A DNA stretch of 64,000 nucleotides from Parachryseolinea silvisoli (lineage in GTDB: Bacteria; Bacteroidota; Bacteroidia; Cytophagales; Cyclobacteriaceae): assembly GCF_021190955.1 (NCBI RefSeq), contig NZ_JAIOAO010000002.1, forward strand, positions 1,364,001-1,428,000, written 5' to 3'. The position numbers and the translations under genes were made by a program. Of this stretch, positions 1-9,047 are shown in pieces; position 1 is the first letter of the stretch; every line of letters starts with the position of its first letter. Below the pieces are notes generated by a model. It searched no databases, was not told where the DNA came from, and worked only from the letters and a program-made list of their open reading frames with translations.

Positions 1-810
1 TAGATCGGGCGACACCAGTCTGTTGCCGTTGCGATCTGTGACAAGCTGGCGGATCTCTTCCAGCGTAAAGCCGTCCTGATTGATCAGCCCGCCTTCGTGG
101 GTGAGAATGCCGACTACTTTTACACCCATCTGTGCCAGGTAAAAGCCGGCCGCCGCACCCACGTTGCCCCAGCCCTGTACCACGGCGCGTTTGCCGGCCA
201 CGTTGCCGCCCCACAATTCATAATAATGTTTGACAGCCTGTGCCACGCCATAGCCGGTACACATGTCGGCCACGGTATACTTCTTTTGTAGAGAAGGCGT
301 GAACTGCTCGTCTTCAATAACTTTCACCACGCCCTGGCGCAGCTGCCCAATGCGGTTTACCTTCTGGGCTTCGGTTGGTTTATAGTGCCCGGTAAATACA
401 CCCTCTTGTGGATGCCAGATACCGACATCTTCCGTAATGGGGATTACCTCGTGAATCTCGTCTACATTCAAATCGCCACCGGTGCCATAATAATACTTCA
501 GCAACGGCATGACCGATGCATACCACCGTTGCAGCACACCCGCTTTGCGCGGATCGTTAGGATCGAAATTGATACCGGACTTTGCACCGCCGATGGGTGG
601 GCCCGACACCGTAAACTTTACCTCCATGGTTTTTGCCAGCGACTCTACTTCGCGTTTGTCAAGGCCTTTGCGCATGCGTGTTCCGCCACCGGCGGCGCCG
701 CCGCGCAAGGAGTTGATGACGACCCAACCTTCGGCTTCAGTCTCACTGTCTTTCCATTCAAAGACAATCTCGGGGCGCTTGTTCTCAAATTTCTGTAAGA
801 GTTCTTTCAT
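1..810 (-). CDS. Glu/Leu/Phe/Val dehydrogenase (partial, C-terminus off the window)
   Basis: Amino-acid dehydrogenase that reversibly deaminates an amino acid (glutamate or a branched-chain/aromatic one) with NAD(P)+. The first 270 codons are visible. The N-terminal ELFV dimerisation domain carries PPIGGAKSGI around residues 71-80 with the catalytic lysine at 77, and GGDLNVDE with the catalytic-type aspartate near 113. The Rossmann domain begins with VVQGWGNVGA near residue 213. The start is the ATG at 808-810. The reading frame is open to the window edge, so the protein is cut by the window and not truncated in nature as far as can be seen. Substrate cannot be assigned from this part. Confidence 0.9.
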   Translation of the reverse strand, partial: MKELLQKFENKRPEIVFEWKDSETEAEGWVVINSLRGGAAGGGTRMRKGLDKREVESLAKTMEVKFTVSGPPIGGAKSGINFDPNDPRKAGVLQRWYASVMPLLKYYYGTGGDLNVDEIHEVIPITEDVGIWHPQEGVFTGHYKPTEAQKVNRIGQLRQGVVKVIEDEQFTPSLQKKYTVADMCTGYGVAQAVKHYYELWGGNVAGKRAVVQGWGNVGAAAGFYLAQMGVKVVGILTHEGGLINQDGFTLEEIRQLVTDRNGNRLVSPDL

Positions 811-875
811 GGGGAAAAAAGGGCTTCAGTTTAGGAGCTGCGAGTTTACGCGTTTACCGCCGAGCTTCAAAATAA

Positions 876-898
876 AGCACGCACGGAATGTGCGTGCT
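876..898 (-). terminator. Rho-independent terminator after anmK
   Basis: A 9-bp perfect stem (AGCACGCAC / GTGCGTGCT) with a 5-base loop. Read on the minus strand it is followed by TTTATTTT. It lies 39 bases past the anmK stop codon and upstream of the dehydrogenase start, so it ends the anmK transcript. Confidence 0.75.
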
Positions 899-936
899 GA
901 AACACCTATAGATATAGTATACGATGAATGGTGGCG

Positions 937-2037
937 TTATACCAGGCCAACGGTGAGGCCGGAGGAACTATCGCGCGACGCCAGTGTAACCGACTTCAGG
1001 CAGTTGACCTCGTTGCGGCTGCGCAACACACCCAGGAACGCAAAGACCAGCGCTTCTTTAAATTTGATCACCGTTTCATCCGGAAGGATCAGCGAGATTT
1101 GGTCACCGCAATGCTCCAGCAGGCAGCTCATGAAGAAGTGGTTGAAAGCGCCACCGCCGGTACACAGCACACTGGCCGCGCGGTTGCCCACGCTTCCCAG
1201 AATGGCATCGCCGACTTCGCGTGCCGCGGCGACCGTGAAGGTATGCAGGCGGTCGTGTAGGGCTATCGTGTCTTTGTCGAGCAGGGGACGGAATTTCTTT
1301 TCAAAGATCTCGCGGCCGAGCGAGGGCTTTTTCGCGCGCAGCGGCTCATACGCTTTGGTGAGCGACTTTAAAAGACCTGTATGCAGCTCGCCCTCAGCGG
1401 CCATAGCACCACCGGCGTCATATCCTTTTCCGGCCTTGCCAGCCAGGTAATTCAAGCCCATGTTTACAAAGGCAGCATCCCACGCCAGGCGTTTGCCTTT
1501 TACATCGAGCGATAAATTGGCAATACCCCCCAGGTTGAGGCAAACATCGTATTCGTGAAACAGGTGTTTATCACCGACGGGCACAAGGGGTGCACCTTGC
1601 CCGCCGTAGAGCACGTCCAGGCCGCGGAAGTCGTATATGACGGGTTTCTCTGCCGAGGTGTACAAGGCCTGGCCGTTGCCAATCTGCAGTGTAAAGCCGT
1701 TGTCGGGCTGGTGGAACACCGTGTGACCATGCGAGGCGATAAAGTCTACGTTCACCTTATGCTTGCTCAGGAACGTGCGGCACGCCTGCCCCAGGAAATG
1801 ACCGTACTCCACGTCCAGGGCGACTAATGCCTCGCCGCTGAGCTGATGGGCGGCCTTCAGCTTCTTTTGCCAGGGCGATGTGTATTTCAGCGTCTCGGCT
1901 TGTACGATGGAAAATGTCCAGCCGGCATCGGTCCGTTTGAACGTACAGTAGGCAAGGTCCAAACCATCCAGGGATGTGCCCGACATCAGGCCGAGGACTT
2001 TGTACACATCTTTTTTAGAGTTGTTCTTTGAATCCAT
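937..2037 (-). CDS. anmK: Anhydro-N-acetylmuramic acid kinase
   Basis: Phosphorylates and opens 1,6-anhydro-MurNAc during cell-wall recycling, giving MurNAc-6-phosphate in the cytoplasm. The protein is about 366 residues, the normal family length. Visible marks are the phosphate-binding MSGTSLDG near residues 18-25, the ASHGHTVFH stretch, LNLGGIANL, and CTGGGAFNHFF near the C-terminus. I chose the ATG at 2037 because it sits close to the conserved MSGTSLDG; an in-frame ATG at 2070 would add 11 residues but overlaps the control region of the divergent coaX. A hairpin terminator follows the stop. Confidence 0.93.
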   Translation of the reverse strand: MDSKNNSKKDVYKVLGLMSGTSLDGLDLAYCTFKRTDAGWTFSIVQAETLKYTSPWQKKLKAAHQLSGEALVALDVEYGHFLGQACRTFLSKHKVNVDFIASHGHTVFHQPDNGFTLQIGNGQALYTSAEKPVIYDFRGLDVLYGGQGAPLVPVGDKHLFHEYDVCLNLGGIANLSLDVKGKRLAWDAAFVNMGLNYLAGKAGKGYDAGGAMAAEGELHTGLLKSLTKAYEPLRAKKPSLGREIFEKKFRPLLDKDTIALHDRLHTFTVAAAREVGDAILGSVGNRAASVLCTGGGAFNHFFMSCLLEHCGDQISLILPDETVIKFKEALVFAFLGVLRSRNEVNCLKSVTLASRDSSSGLTVGLV

Positions 2038-2091
2038 ACTTTTGAAGTGGTCTGTCGGCATCGCGGCCAAAACTGTAAATTTTCAAACGGC
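2038..2091. promoter_or_regulatory. Divergent anmK/coaX intergenic region
   Basis: A 54-base gap separates the two divergent starts and must hold both promoters if the ATG choices are right. No clear TTG / TAnnTTTG pair is visible in it. Confidence 0.3.
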
Positions 2092-2808
2092 ATGAATATA
2101 GTGGTTGATTATGGGAACTCATCAGCCAAGGTGGGGATATTTGAAGGGACGGTCCTGCAGGAGAAGCACATATTTCGCGAAGAAGATGCTTTGCAGCAAT
2201 TTCTACAGAACTTTCCGGCGGTTCATTTCATCATAAGCTCGGTAAATGCCGATGCCGCCCGCGTGGCAAGCTGGACCGCGGCCCAAAAGAAATTTGTGCT
2301 GCACCACTCGTTGCCACTCCCCATCCGGAACTTGTATGCCACACCGCATACGCTGGGGGTGGACAGACTGGCAGGGGTTTGCGGTGCGCAGCAGCTGTTT
2401 CCAGGCAGTCCTTGCCTGGTCATTGACGCGGGCACGTGCATTACGTACGACTTTCTGGACCGCACGGGAGCGTACCACGGCGGCGGAATTTCGCCCGGCC
2501 TGAACATGCGCTTTGAAGCCATGCACACGTTTACCGCCCGTTTGCCGTTAGTGCAAGCAGCGGATACGGTCGATTTGATCGGCAACAGCACCGAAACATG
2601 CATGCAAAGCGGTGTGATCTACGGTCTTCTGGAAGAAGTGGATGGCATAATTCGCCGCTACCAGGAGAAATTTGAAGGTTTGCAGGTGATTTTGTGCGGG
2701 GGTGATGCCCTATTTTTTGAAAACAAACTTAAAGCGTCCATATTTGCGAGCCCTGAACTGGTTCTCAGCGGATTAAACAGCATTTTGATCTATAATGTCA
2801 GTCTTTAA
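2092..2808 (+). CDS. coaX: Type III pantothenate kinase
   Basis: Phosphorylates pantothenate with ATP, the first step of coenzyme A synthesis; cytoplasmic dimer. It is 238 residues with the type III signature set: DYGNSS at 6-11 (phosphate loop), GVDR at 89-92, DAGTCITYD at 112-120 and GGGISPG at 130-136. The longer in-frame reading from 2047 is rejected because family members begin directly before DYGNS. Its last 14 bases overlap the next gene, so it is probably co-transcribed with the outer-membrane protein and LptC genes downstream. Confidence 0.95.
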   Translation: MNIVVDYGNSSAKVGIFEGTVLQEKHIFREEDALQQFLQNFPAVHFIISSVNADAARVASWTAAQKKFVLHHSLPLPIRNLYATPHTLGVDRLAGVCGAQQLFPGSPCLVIDAGTCITYDFLDRTGAYHGGGISPGLNMRFEAMHTFTARLPLVQAADTVDLIGNSTETCMQSGVIYGLLEEVDGIIRRYQEKFEGLQVILCGGDALFFENKLKASIFASPELVLSGLNSILIYNVSL

Positions 2809-4054
2809 AAAGCTTCTCTTTCTGGGTATTGTTGTGGTAACGTCCGCAGATGTGTGGGGTCAGGCAGCAAGCTCACCTTTTACCAACTTCGGCATCGGAG
2901 ATCCCTATGGCAATTCGCTCATCCACAACCAGGGCGTGGCGGGTACCGGCGTGGCCCAACCGCAATTCTGGTATATCAATAACCAAAACCCCGCCTTGCT
3001 GGTGTTCAATTCTCTCACGTCGTTTGAAGCAGGTATGGTGTACGAGCAGCGCAAGATCAAAAGCGCTGAGCTGAGCGAAAAAAGCACTGGTGGCAACATG
3101 AGCTACCTGGTGACAGCGTTTCCCATCAAGACGAACAGATGGACAACGTCTGTGGGGCTGATGCCCTATACCAATGTTGATTTTTCATTTCAATACGATA
3201 CCACTTTTGTGGACGACGACAACCGAAAGGCCTATTACAGCGAGTCGGCAAGCGGGGGGCTTACGCAACTGTACTGGTCTAACGGCGTTCGGATCAACAA
3301 AGAAATGAGCGTAGGGCTACGTGCTTCGTATATTTTCGGCCCGATCGAAAACATATATTCTGATCAGTTAGACCGCACGCCCACCGTAGTGACACGCGAA
3401 GAAAAGACAAGTGTCTCGGACTTTAATTTTGGCGTTGGCTATTCGTTTAGCCGCGACTCCCTCTGGGGAAAGAACTACCGTTTCAGCGCGGGCGTTGTCT
3501 ATAATCTAGGCACTTCGCTGAAAGCCAAAATGAAAGACCGATTCTATGCGGTGAACGCCGCTGGCGATACGTCAGACATTTATCCGCTGTCAAGCACTCG
3601 GGGCAACATTGATATCCCCTCCTCGATTACTGTGGGGCTAGCGTTAAGCCGTGGTCTGAAGTGGAGCATAGCTACCGAGTTTATGTACCAGGACTGGTCC
3701 GATTTTAAGAGCGTTAACACCGACGACGAAGGTCTTGGCAAGTCGTGGCGCGTAGCATTAGGCGGCGAGATCACGCCCGATCCCGTGGCGCTGGGTAGTT
3801 ACCTGAAGCGGATCACCTACCGCGGTGGGCTAAGCCTGGAACAATACCCCTTCCTGCCCAATGGTAAAGCAGTAAAGGACTACGGTGCAAGCGTGGGCAT
3901 GTCGTTACCGGCCGGCCGGTCGAACGTCAACATTGCCTTTAAAATGGGGCGTCGGGGTGATCGTGCGCAAAATATCCTGGAAGAAAGCTACGTCAAGATC
4001 TATTTTGGCATAACTTTTAATGATACCTGGTTCATCAAGCGTAAGTTTGACTAA
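2795..4054 (+). CDS. Outer-membrane beta-barrel protein of the coaX-lptC cluster
   Basis: A 419-residue exported protein with a signal peptide (KKLLFLGIVVVTSADVWGQA; cleavage likely after the GQA region). The mature part is rich in alternating polar/aromatic strands and ends in FIKRKFD, consistent with an outer-membrane barrel of the OmpP1/FadL-like type seen at this locus in other Bacteroidota. The N-terminal part has GIGDPYGN and PALLVFNSLTSFE, like other barrels with an N-terminal plug. It overlaps coaX and precedes lptC, so a link to outer-membrane assembly or lipid transport is likely, but no substrate can be named. Confidence 0.75.
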   Translation: MSVFKKLLFLGIVVVTSADVWGQAASSPFTNFGIGDPYGNSLIHNQGVAGTGVAQPQFWYINNQNPALLVFNSLTSFEAGMVYEQRKIKSAELSEKSTGGNMSYLVTAFPIKTNRWTTSVGLMPYTNVDFSFQYDTTFVDDDNRKAYYSESASGGLTQLYWSNGVRINKEMSVGLRASYIFGPIENIYSDQLDRTPTVVTREEKTSVSDFNFGVGYSFSRDSLWGKNYRFSAGVVYNLGTSLKAKMKDRFYAVNAAGDTSDIYPLSSTRGNIDIPSSITVGLALSRGLKWSIATEFMYQDWSDFKSVNTDDEGLGKSWRVALGGEITPDPVALGSYLKRITYRGGLSLEQYPFLPNGKAVKDYGASVGMSLPAGRSNVNIAFKMGRRGDRAQNILEESYVKIYFGITFNDTWFIKRKFD

Positions 4055-4082
4055 GCGCCTTTTTTGAAATAGTACAAATAAT

Positions 4083-4108
4083 GAAAGGCCGTAATGTTAT
4101 GGCCTTTC
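4083..4108 (+). terminator. Hairpin between the barrel gene and lptC
   Basis: An 8-bp perfect stem (GAAAGGCC / GGCCTTTC) with a 10-base loop, followed by GATTTTAT. The U-tract is weak, so it may be a leaky terminator or an attenuator in the coaX-lptC operon. It makes the upstream in-frame ATG codons at 4081 and 4099 poor starts for lptC. Confidence 0.4.
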
Positions 4109-4116
4109 GATTTTAT

Positions 4117-4644
4117 ATGATGCGATACCTGTCCATAGTGTTTGTAGCTGTTTCCCTGATCGCCTGCGACCAGCCGGAGGCCAAAGAGCCTTTGGAATAC
4201 AAAGGGCCGCTGCGCGAGGTAGAGAACATGGAAATGTTTTATACCGAGAATGATCACGTCAAAGTGAAAATGCAGGCCGCACTGGTATACGAGTTTTTGA
4301 GTGGCGATCGCGAATTTCCAAAAGGCGTCTACCTGGAATTTTATACCGAAGAAGGAGCCCTGGAGTCAACGTTAAAGGCCAACAACGCCTACTTCTTTAA
4401 AGAACAGAATCTATGGCGCGGGCGCGGCAAAGTAGAAGTTAAAAATATTGCCAAGAAAGAACAGCTGAATACCGAAGAGCTCTTCTGGAAACAGACCGAT
4501 CAGAAAATCTACACCGAGCAGTTTGTCACGATCAAAATGCAGGACGATGTGATCTATGGAACGGGGCTGGATGCCAAACAAGACCTTTCCGACTATGTCA
4601 TTACGCATCCTTACGGCGACGTCGGGTACGAGGGAGAGCAGTAA
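4117..4644 (+). CDS. lptC: LPS export periplasmic protein LptC (lipoprotein form)
   Basis: Part of the Lpt bridge that carries lipopolysaccharide from the inner to the outer membrane. About 175 residues. The N-terminus MMRYLSIVFVAVSLIAC has a lipobox (SLIAC) and so is predicted to be a lipoprotein, unlike the single-helix anchor of the E. coli protein. The rest matches the LptC beta-jellyroll pattern: repeated edge strands such as VYLEFYTEEGALESTLKA and the C-terminal VITHPYGDVGYEGEQ. Start at 4117 (or 4120) is chosen because the upstream in-frame codons lie in or before a hairpin. It sits downstream of coaX and the barrel gene. Confidence 0.85.
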   Translation: MMRYLSIVFVAVSLIACDQPEAKEPLEYKGPLREVENMEMFYTENDHVKVKMQAALVYEFLSGDREFPKGVYLEFYTEEGALESTLKANNAYFFKEQNLWRGRGKVEVKNIAKKEQLNTEELFWKQTDQKIYTEQFVTIKMQDDVIYGTGLDAKQDLSDYVITHPYGDVGYEGEQ

Positions 4645-4656
4645 TATTCCGCTCGA

Positions 4657-5535
4657 TCAAAGCACGTTGTTTAATTGCTCCTTGATTTTCTCCAGCTCTT
4701 CCTTCATCACCACCACGTGCTTTTGAATCTCCGCATCGTTGGCCTTAGAACCGATGGTGTTGATCTCGCGGCCAATCTCCTGCGAAATAAAGCCCAGCTT
4801 CTTGCCGTTGGACTGACCCTCTTGCAATATTCCAATGAAATAGTTCAGGTGTGACTTGAGACGGACTTTTTCTTCGTTGATGTCCAGCTTCTCGACGTAA
4901 AAGATAATCTCTTGTTCGAGCCGGTTGGTATCATATCCTTCTTCACCGAAAAAGGCGTCGACATTTCCTTTGAGCTTCTCACGGATGCGCTGTACGCGCT
5001 TGGGGTCGAGTGCTTCTACATTCTTCAGCTCTTCGCCGATCAGGGCGCAGCAATCCTTCAACATCTTACCGAGCACGTCGCCTTCCGCCTTCCGGAATTG
5101 ATCGCACTTTTGTATGGACTCGTTCAGGAGCTTGCGAATGATATTCCACTCCTCGTCATTACCTTCTTCCTTCTGGCTGCTTTGAATAACGTCGGGTGAG
5201 GAGAGGGCTAGTTGAAACAGATTGTCATACGGCGCCACAACACGGTCGGCCAGTTTTTTGAGCTCGCTGTAATACGCGACAAAGAGTGCTTCGTTATAGG
5301 ATTGTTTTAAACTGGTGTCGCCATAGCGTTGATACTCTACGACGATAGAGACTTTGCCACGCTCGAGCTTTTCGCTCACCAGGTTTCTAAGCTCGATCTC
5401 CTTTTCGGAGAATAGCTTGGGAAGCCGGAGGTTCAAATCCAGAAACTTGGAGTTAAGGCTTTTTATTTCTACGCTGATTTGCCGCTGGCCGTCATCGTAT
5501 GTCGACTGGCCGAAGCCTGTCATGGATTTTATCAT
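4657..5535 (-). CDS. yicC: YicC family endoribonuclease
   Basis: A 292-residue member of the YicC family, known as a conserved endoribonuclease acting in small-RNA turnover. It begins MIKSMTGFGQ, the family hallmark, and ends with the conserved DUF1732 block (FISQEIGREINTIGSKAND). The ATG at 5535 is used; an upstream TTG at 5544 is in frame but gives a non-family N-terminus. It is convergent with lptC, only 12 bases apart. Confidence 0.93.
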   Translation of the reverse strand: MIKSMTGFGQSTYDDGQRQISVEIKSLNSKFLDLNLRLPKLFSEKEIELRNLVSEKLERGKVSIVVEYQRYGDTSLKQSYNEALFVAYYSELKKLADRVVAPYDNLFQLALSSPDVIQSSQKEEGNDEEWNIIRKLLNESIQKCDQFRKAEGDVLGKMLKDCCALIGEELKNVEALDPKRVQRIREKLKGNVDAFFGEEGYDTNRLEQEIIFYVEKLDINEEKVRLKSHLNYFIGILQEGQSNGKKLGFISQEIGREINTIGSKANDAEIQKHVVVMKEELEKIKEQLNNVL

Positions 5536-5545
5536 AGAGCTCAAA

Positions 5546-5578
5546 AATTAAAAAGGGCGGCATGATGAGTCATGCCGC
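5546..5578 (-). terminator. Rho-independent terminator after the TolB-like gene
   Basis: A 9-bp stem (GCGGCATGA / TCATGCCGC) with loop TGAG at 5557-5578. On the minus strand it is followed by CCTTTTTAATTTTT. It sits between the stop of the large exported protein and the start of yicC on the same strand, so it separates the two transcripts. Confidence 0.8.
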
Positions 5579-5611
5579 ACCCAAATGTTGTGCAAGATAG
5601 AGAATTGTCGG

Positions 5612-8600
5612 TCAGAAGTCGAACCCGAGCGTTACGTAAAATTGCGGGTCGCGCACCTTGTAATTTTCAACCGGCCAGGCCAGGTCGCACTTTACATAAT
5701 ATCCCAGGAACATGGTGCGCAGGCCGGTGCCGTAGCTATACAGCCAGGGGTTCAGGTAATTCTTGATCTCGGCTTCAAAGGGACCGCCTTGTACAATAGT
5801 ATAGCTTACACTATTGTTCGACGAGAAAGGCGGCTTGCCCGACCAGCTCGTACCCATGTCGTAGAACGCTGTCAGCTGCATGTGGCGCAGGAAGTTCGAC
5901 GAGATCGGTCCATTTACCAATGCGCGGATGAGCGGTACACGCAGCTCGGCGTTGAACAGCAGTACGCTGTTGCCGAAGAGCGTGCCGTAATCAAAACCAC
6001 GCAAGCTGGTAGCATACTCGAGGAAGAGCAGGTCCGGGTTAGGATCGGCAACGCCATCCCGGTTCAGGTCAACTGACGAGAGTGGGTTGGGCTGGCCCTT
6101 GCTGGTCCGGCCGGTATAACGCGAGTCGTTAAAGAGCCAGTTATCCATGCCGCCGAGCATGTATAGCTTCGGTGAATTGCCAAAGAACGAGCCGCCAAAG
6201 CCGCGCAAGGCGAGGACTATTTCCTTATAGATAGGCTGGTAGTGACGCAGGTCGATCGAAACCTGGCTAAAGCTCAGCGCCTCGTTGCTCAGGCCTTGAT
6301 AGTGCTGGAAGCTGACCTTGCCGCGCGAACCTTCAATAAGGTTGAGGCCCGTAGAAACAGAGTTATCGTATACAAGCTCCGACCGAACGCCGGCGTAATA
6401 ATTGTTTATCGGCTCGGCGACGGGCTCGGAGGAGGGATAGTCGGCGATTCCCAGGTCTGCCGTACGGGTTACCGCGCCGAATGGTTTTACCGTTATCCGC
6501 AGGCGGTCTGTAATGGGCAGCGATGCGCCCAGCTCTAAGCGGTTTAAGGTATATTTATAATCCGTGCTGTTATTGATGTCATCGTTCGTGACAGTTTCCC
6601 AGCGAATGGCTTTGCGGTCAAAACGCGCGCTGAAGTCAATCTTGGCCGGCAGATATTGGAACTCGGCATATACATCGCCGCCGCGCAGGTCGATCGGTGC
6701 CATGATGCCGCCGTAAAACCGGTAGTTCTCCAGCATGTCGTTCATCTGGGTCTCAATCAGCAGCCCCACGCTCCGCAGCTGATCCACGACCAGGGATGTT
6801 ACCAGGTTGTCGGCGCTAAACTTCGACTCGTATGGGTACGGACCCGTGACACGTCGCCGGTCACGTGCTTTCATATACCGATTCATGAACGACTCCGCCG
6901 GTTGCGTTTGTTTCACAGCGTCGTCCTCAAATACGTAGTTGTCGGTATTCACGACATCGGGCTTCTTTTCGGGGGCCGGTGGCGGTGTCTTTTCCGTGCT
7001 GTTTATCGGCTGGCCATCGAAAGTATAATCGTCGGTATTGACCTCACCCGGTTTGAGCTCGGGGGCTGTACGCGTCACGGTATCGGCCGGTACCTTCACC
7101 GTGTCCGCCGGCATCTGCACCTTGGCGGTGTCGGTAGGTGGCACGTCGACGGTATCTTTTTCCTTATTGGCCTCTTTCAGACGTGCGTTGAGCAGGTCCT
7201 TGATGCTCATGTTTTTGTTGCTCTCCTGCTTGCGCCTTTCGCGAATGACACGGGCTTGCTGAAGTTCCTTACGGCGGGTGGCCGGTGTAAATACCTGGCG
7301 GTTTACGTCAAAGCTCCGGTCCACAAAAATATGCTGACGTTGTCTTTCCGTCATCACCATCGCCATCGTGCCGGTGCTAAGGTTCAGATCGTAGTCTTTA
7401 ATGCTGGTATCGAAATTGGTGACCTGCGAATAGATGCCGGTAGCCTGGTTGTATTTAAACAGGTTGACAATACCGCGTTGGTCGCTGAGGTAGTATACAT
7501 TGCTCTGGTCTGCCGCCAGGGGCATGATGTCTTTGCTCAGCGTATTCGTGACGCGCTTCAACGTGGACGATGTGCTATCGAGATCGTAGATAAAAAGATT
7601 ATAGTTGTTGTTGAGCTTCTCAAACTCCGGTTTAGCGTTGGCCTTGAGCGAGTCGGTCGTGCGGTTGGAAGAGAATACAATCCGGTTTGTGCCGGGAATA
7701 AACGTCGGATCGAGGTCGTCGTACAGGTCGTTGGTCAGGCGGCGTACGCGGTCGCGGCGGGTGCTTAACAAAAACAGGTCGCTCTTCCCTTCGAAGTCGG
7801 CGCTGAGGATGATCAGGCGGCCGTTGTCGGAGAAGTGAAGGCTCCGGATGTTACTGAATTTCTCGAGGGCGCGGGGCTGCTTGGTTTTTGTGCTCAGGTC
7901 GTAGAGCCAGAATACATACTCGCCGCGTTTTACGCCGATAACCCCCAGCGTGCTGGCGTCCGACCAGGCAATGATCGGCTGACGGTAGTCCACACGTTGG
8001 TTGATCACTTTGCTACCGCCGGAAATAATGGTCTTTTCTTTACCGCTTGACAGCGACTGTACTTTTACAATATACCGGCCGCGGTCGTTTTCGGCATAGG
8101 CAATATAGCGCCCGTCGGGGCTCAGTTTCACCTGGGTAAACTCCGTAGTGCGGTTGTGGCGGCGGCTGAATTGCAGCGAGTCGGCAGGGGCGACGTAGGC
8201 CTTGGCCGTGGCCGATTCCATTTCGGTATAATAACGTTGCCACTCCGTCAGCATCTGCCGGAAGCTGATGCCGAGCGTGATCTGGATGCTCTTCTCCTCG
8301 TTGCGCGTCACACGCGTATAATTGAGGATGTTGGCCATGCTGCTCTTGCCGTACTTCTCGGTAATGAAGTTCCAGATCGACTGGCCTACCAGCGCACCTT
8401 CCTTGCCACCGAGCTTCGTCGCGCGTTTGGCTTTGCGTGAACGCACCAGCGTGCGGATATAGTCATCCATTTCGGACGTCCAGCCTTTGGCAACATACAG
8501 GGATGCACCGTTCGTAAACCAGTCGGGCAGGTTCATGAGGATGGAGCTTTGGAAAATGTCTTTGAGGTTTCCGCCGAACATCATCTCGTTCACCATCAGG

Positions 8601-9037
8601 TCGGAGATGCGGACTAATAATTCTTCCTTGAATTCCTGGGCCGTGCCCAGGTGTGCTACTTCGATATAGGGTTTGATGAATTCTGTTTCGCCGCCAACCT
8701 TGTACACGTTACGGTTCAGGCCCATGTTGCTTTGGCGCAGGTCGGCCAGGGAATTGTAAACGAATACTTTGGTTTTGAAGTACGGCGGGTAGTCGATCAT
8801 GTCGGTGATGCGATCGAACTCCCCTTCGAGGTATTCCAGTGCTTGCTGCGCTACACCTTTGCGGGCGTCGTAATAATAAATATCGAAATTTTCGCCACTC
8901 AGGTATTGCCAGTCGAACTGGCGGTATTGGATACGGTTCTTGCCGAAGACCTCTCTGGCCTGCTGAGCAAACCCGGTAACGGAGATCATCACAATCAAGA
9001 AAACAGCTAGTAAACCTCTGCGCAGCATCATAGTCAT
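5612..9037 (-). CDS. TolB-like propeller plus outer-membrane barrel protein
   Basis: A 1141-residue exported protein. Residues 1-25 form a signal peptide (LLAVFLIVMISVTGFAQ). The N-terminal third resembles a peptidase-MA-like domain but shows no HExxH motif. The middle has PD40/WD40-like propeller repeats (VKLSPDGRYIAYAEND, GTNRIVFSSNR, VYYLSDQRGIVNLF). A Pro/Asp/Thr-rich linker with NTDDYTFD and NTDNYVFED repeats follows at about 640-720. The C-terminal third looks like a barrel, with Tyr/Phe-rich strands and a final FYVTLGFDF. Bacteroidota homologues are often named translocation protein TolB. A role in envelope biogenesis is inferred. Confidence 0.75.
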   Translation of the reverse strand: MTMMLRRGLLAVFLIVMISVTGFAQQAREVFGKNRIQYRQFDWQYLSGENFDIYYYDARKGVAQQALEYLEGEFDRITDMIDYPPYFKTKVFVYNSLADLRQSNMGLNRNVYKVGGETEFIKPYIEVAHLGTAQEFKEELLVRISDLMVNEMMFGGNLKDIFQSSILMNLPDWFTNGASLYVAKGWTSEMDDYIRTLVRSRKAKRATKLGGKEGALVGQSIWNFITEKYGKSSMANILNYTRVTRNEEKSIQITLGISFRQMLTEWQRYYTEMESATAKAYVAPADSLQFSRRHNRTTEFTQVKLSPDGRYIAYAENDRGRYIVKVQSLSSGKEKTIISGGSKVINQRVDYRQPIIAWSDASTLGVIGVKRGEYVFWLYDLSTKTKQPRALEKFSNIRSLHFSDNGRLIILSADFEGKSDLFLLSTRRDRVRRLTNDLYDDLDPTFIPGTNRIVFSSNRTTDSLKANAKPEFEKLNNNYNLFIYDLDSTSSTLKRVTNTLSKDIMPLAADQSNVYYLSDQRGIVNLFKYNQATGIYSQVTNFDTSIKDYDLNLSTGTMAMVMTERQRQHIFVDRSFDVNRQVFTPATRRKELQQARVIRERRKQESNKNMSIKDLLNARLKEANKEKDTVDVPPTDTAKVQMPADTVKVPADTVTRTAPELKPGEVNTDDYTFDGQPINSTEKTPPPAPEKKPDVVNTDNYVFEDDAVKQTQPAESFMNRYMKARDRRRVTGPYPYESKFSADNLVTSLVVDQLRSVGLLIETQMNDMLENYRFYGGIMAPIDLRGGDVYAEFQYLPAKIDFSARFDRKAIRWETVTNDDINNSTDYKYTLNRLELGASLPITDRLRITVKPFGAVTRTADLGIADYPSSEPVAEPINNYYAGVRSELVYDNSVSTGLNLIEGSRGKVSFQHYQGLSNEALSFSQVSIDLRHYQPIYKEIVLALRGFGGSFFGNSPKLYMLGGMDNWLFNDSRYTGRTSKGQPNPLSSVDLNRDGVADPNPDLLFLEYATSLRGFDYGTLFGNSVLLFNAELRVPLIRALVNGPISSNFLRHMQLTAFYDMGTSWSGKPPFSSNNSVSYTIVQGGPFEAEIKNYLNPWLYSYGTGLRTMFLGYYVKCDLAWPVENYKVRDPQFYVTLGFDF

Positions 9038-9047
9038 TTAGGGGAAC

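Noticed and set aside
509-1450. 313-codon open frame on the plus strand
   Set aside because: Runs antisense across two unrelated genes and a terminator, with Ser/Arg/Pro-rich composition.
6656-7768. 370-codon open frame on the plus strand
   Set aside because: It lies fully antisense to the propeller/linker part of the TolB-like gene and has a low-complexity His/Val/Arg-rich composition with no family pattern.
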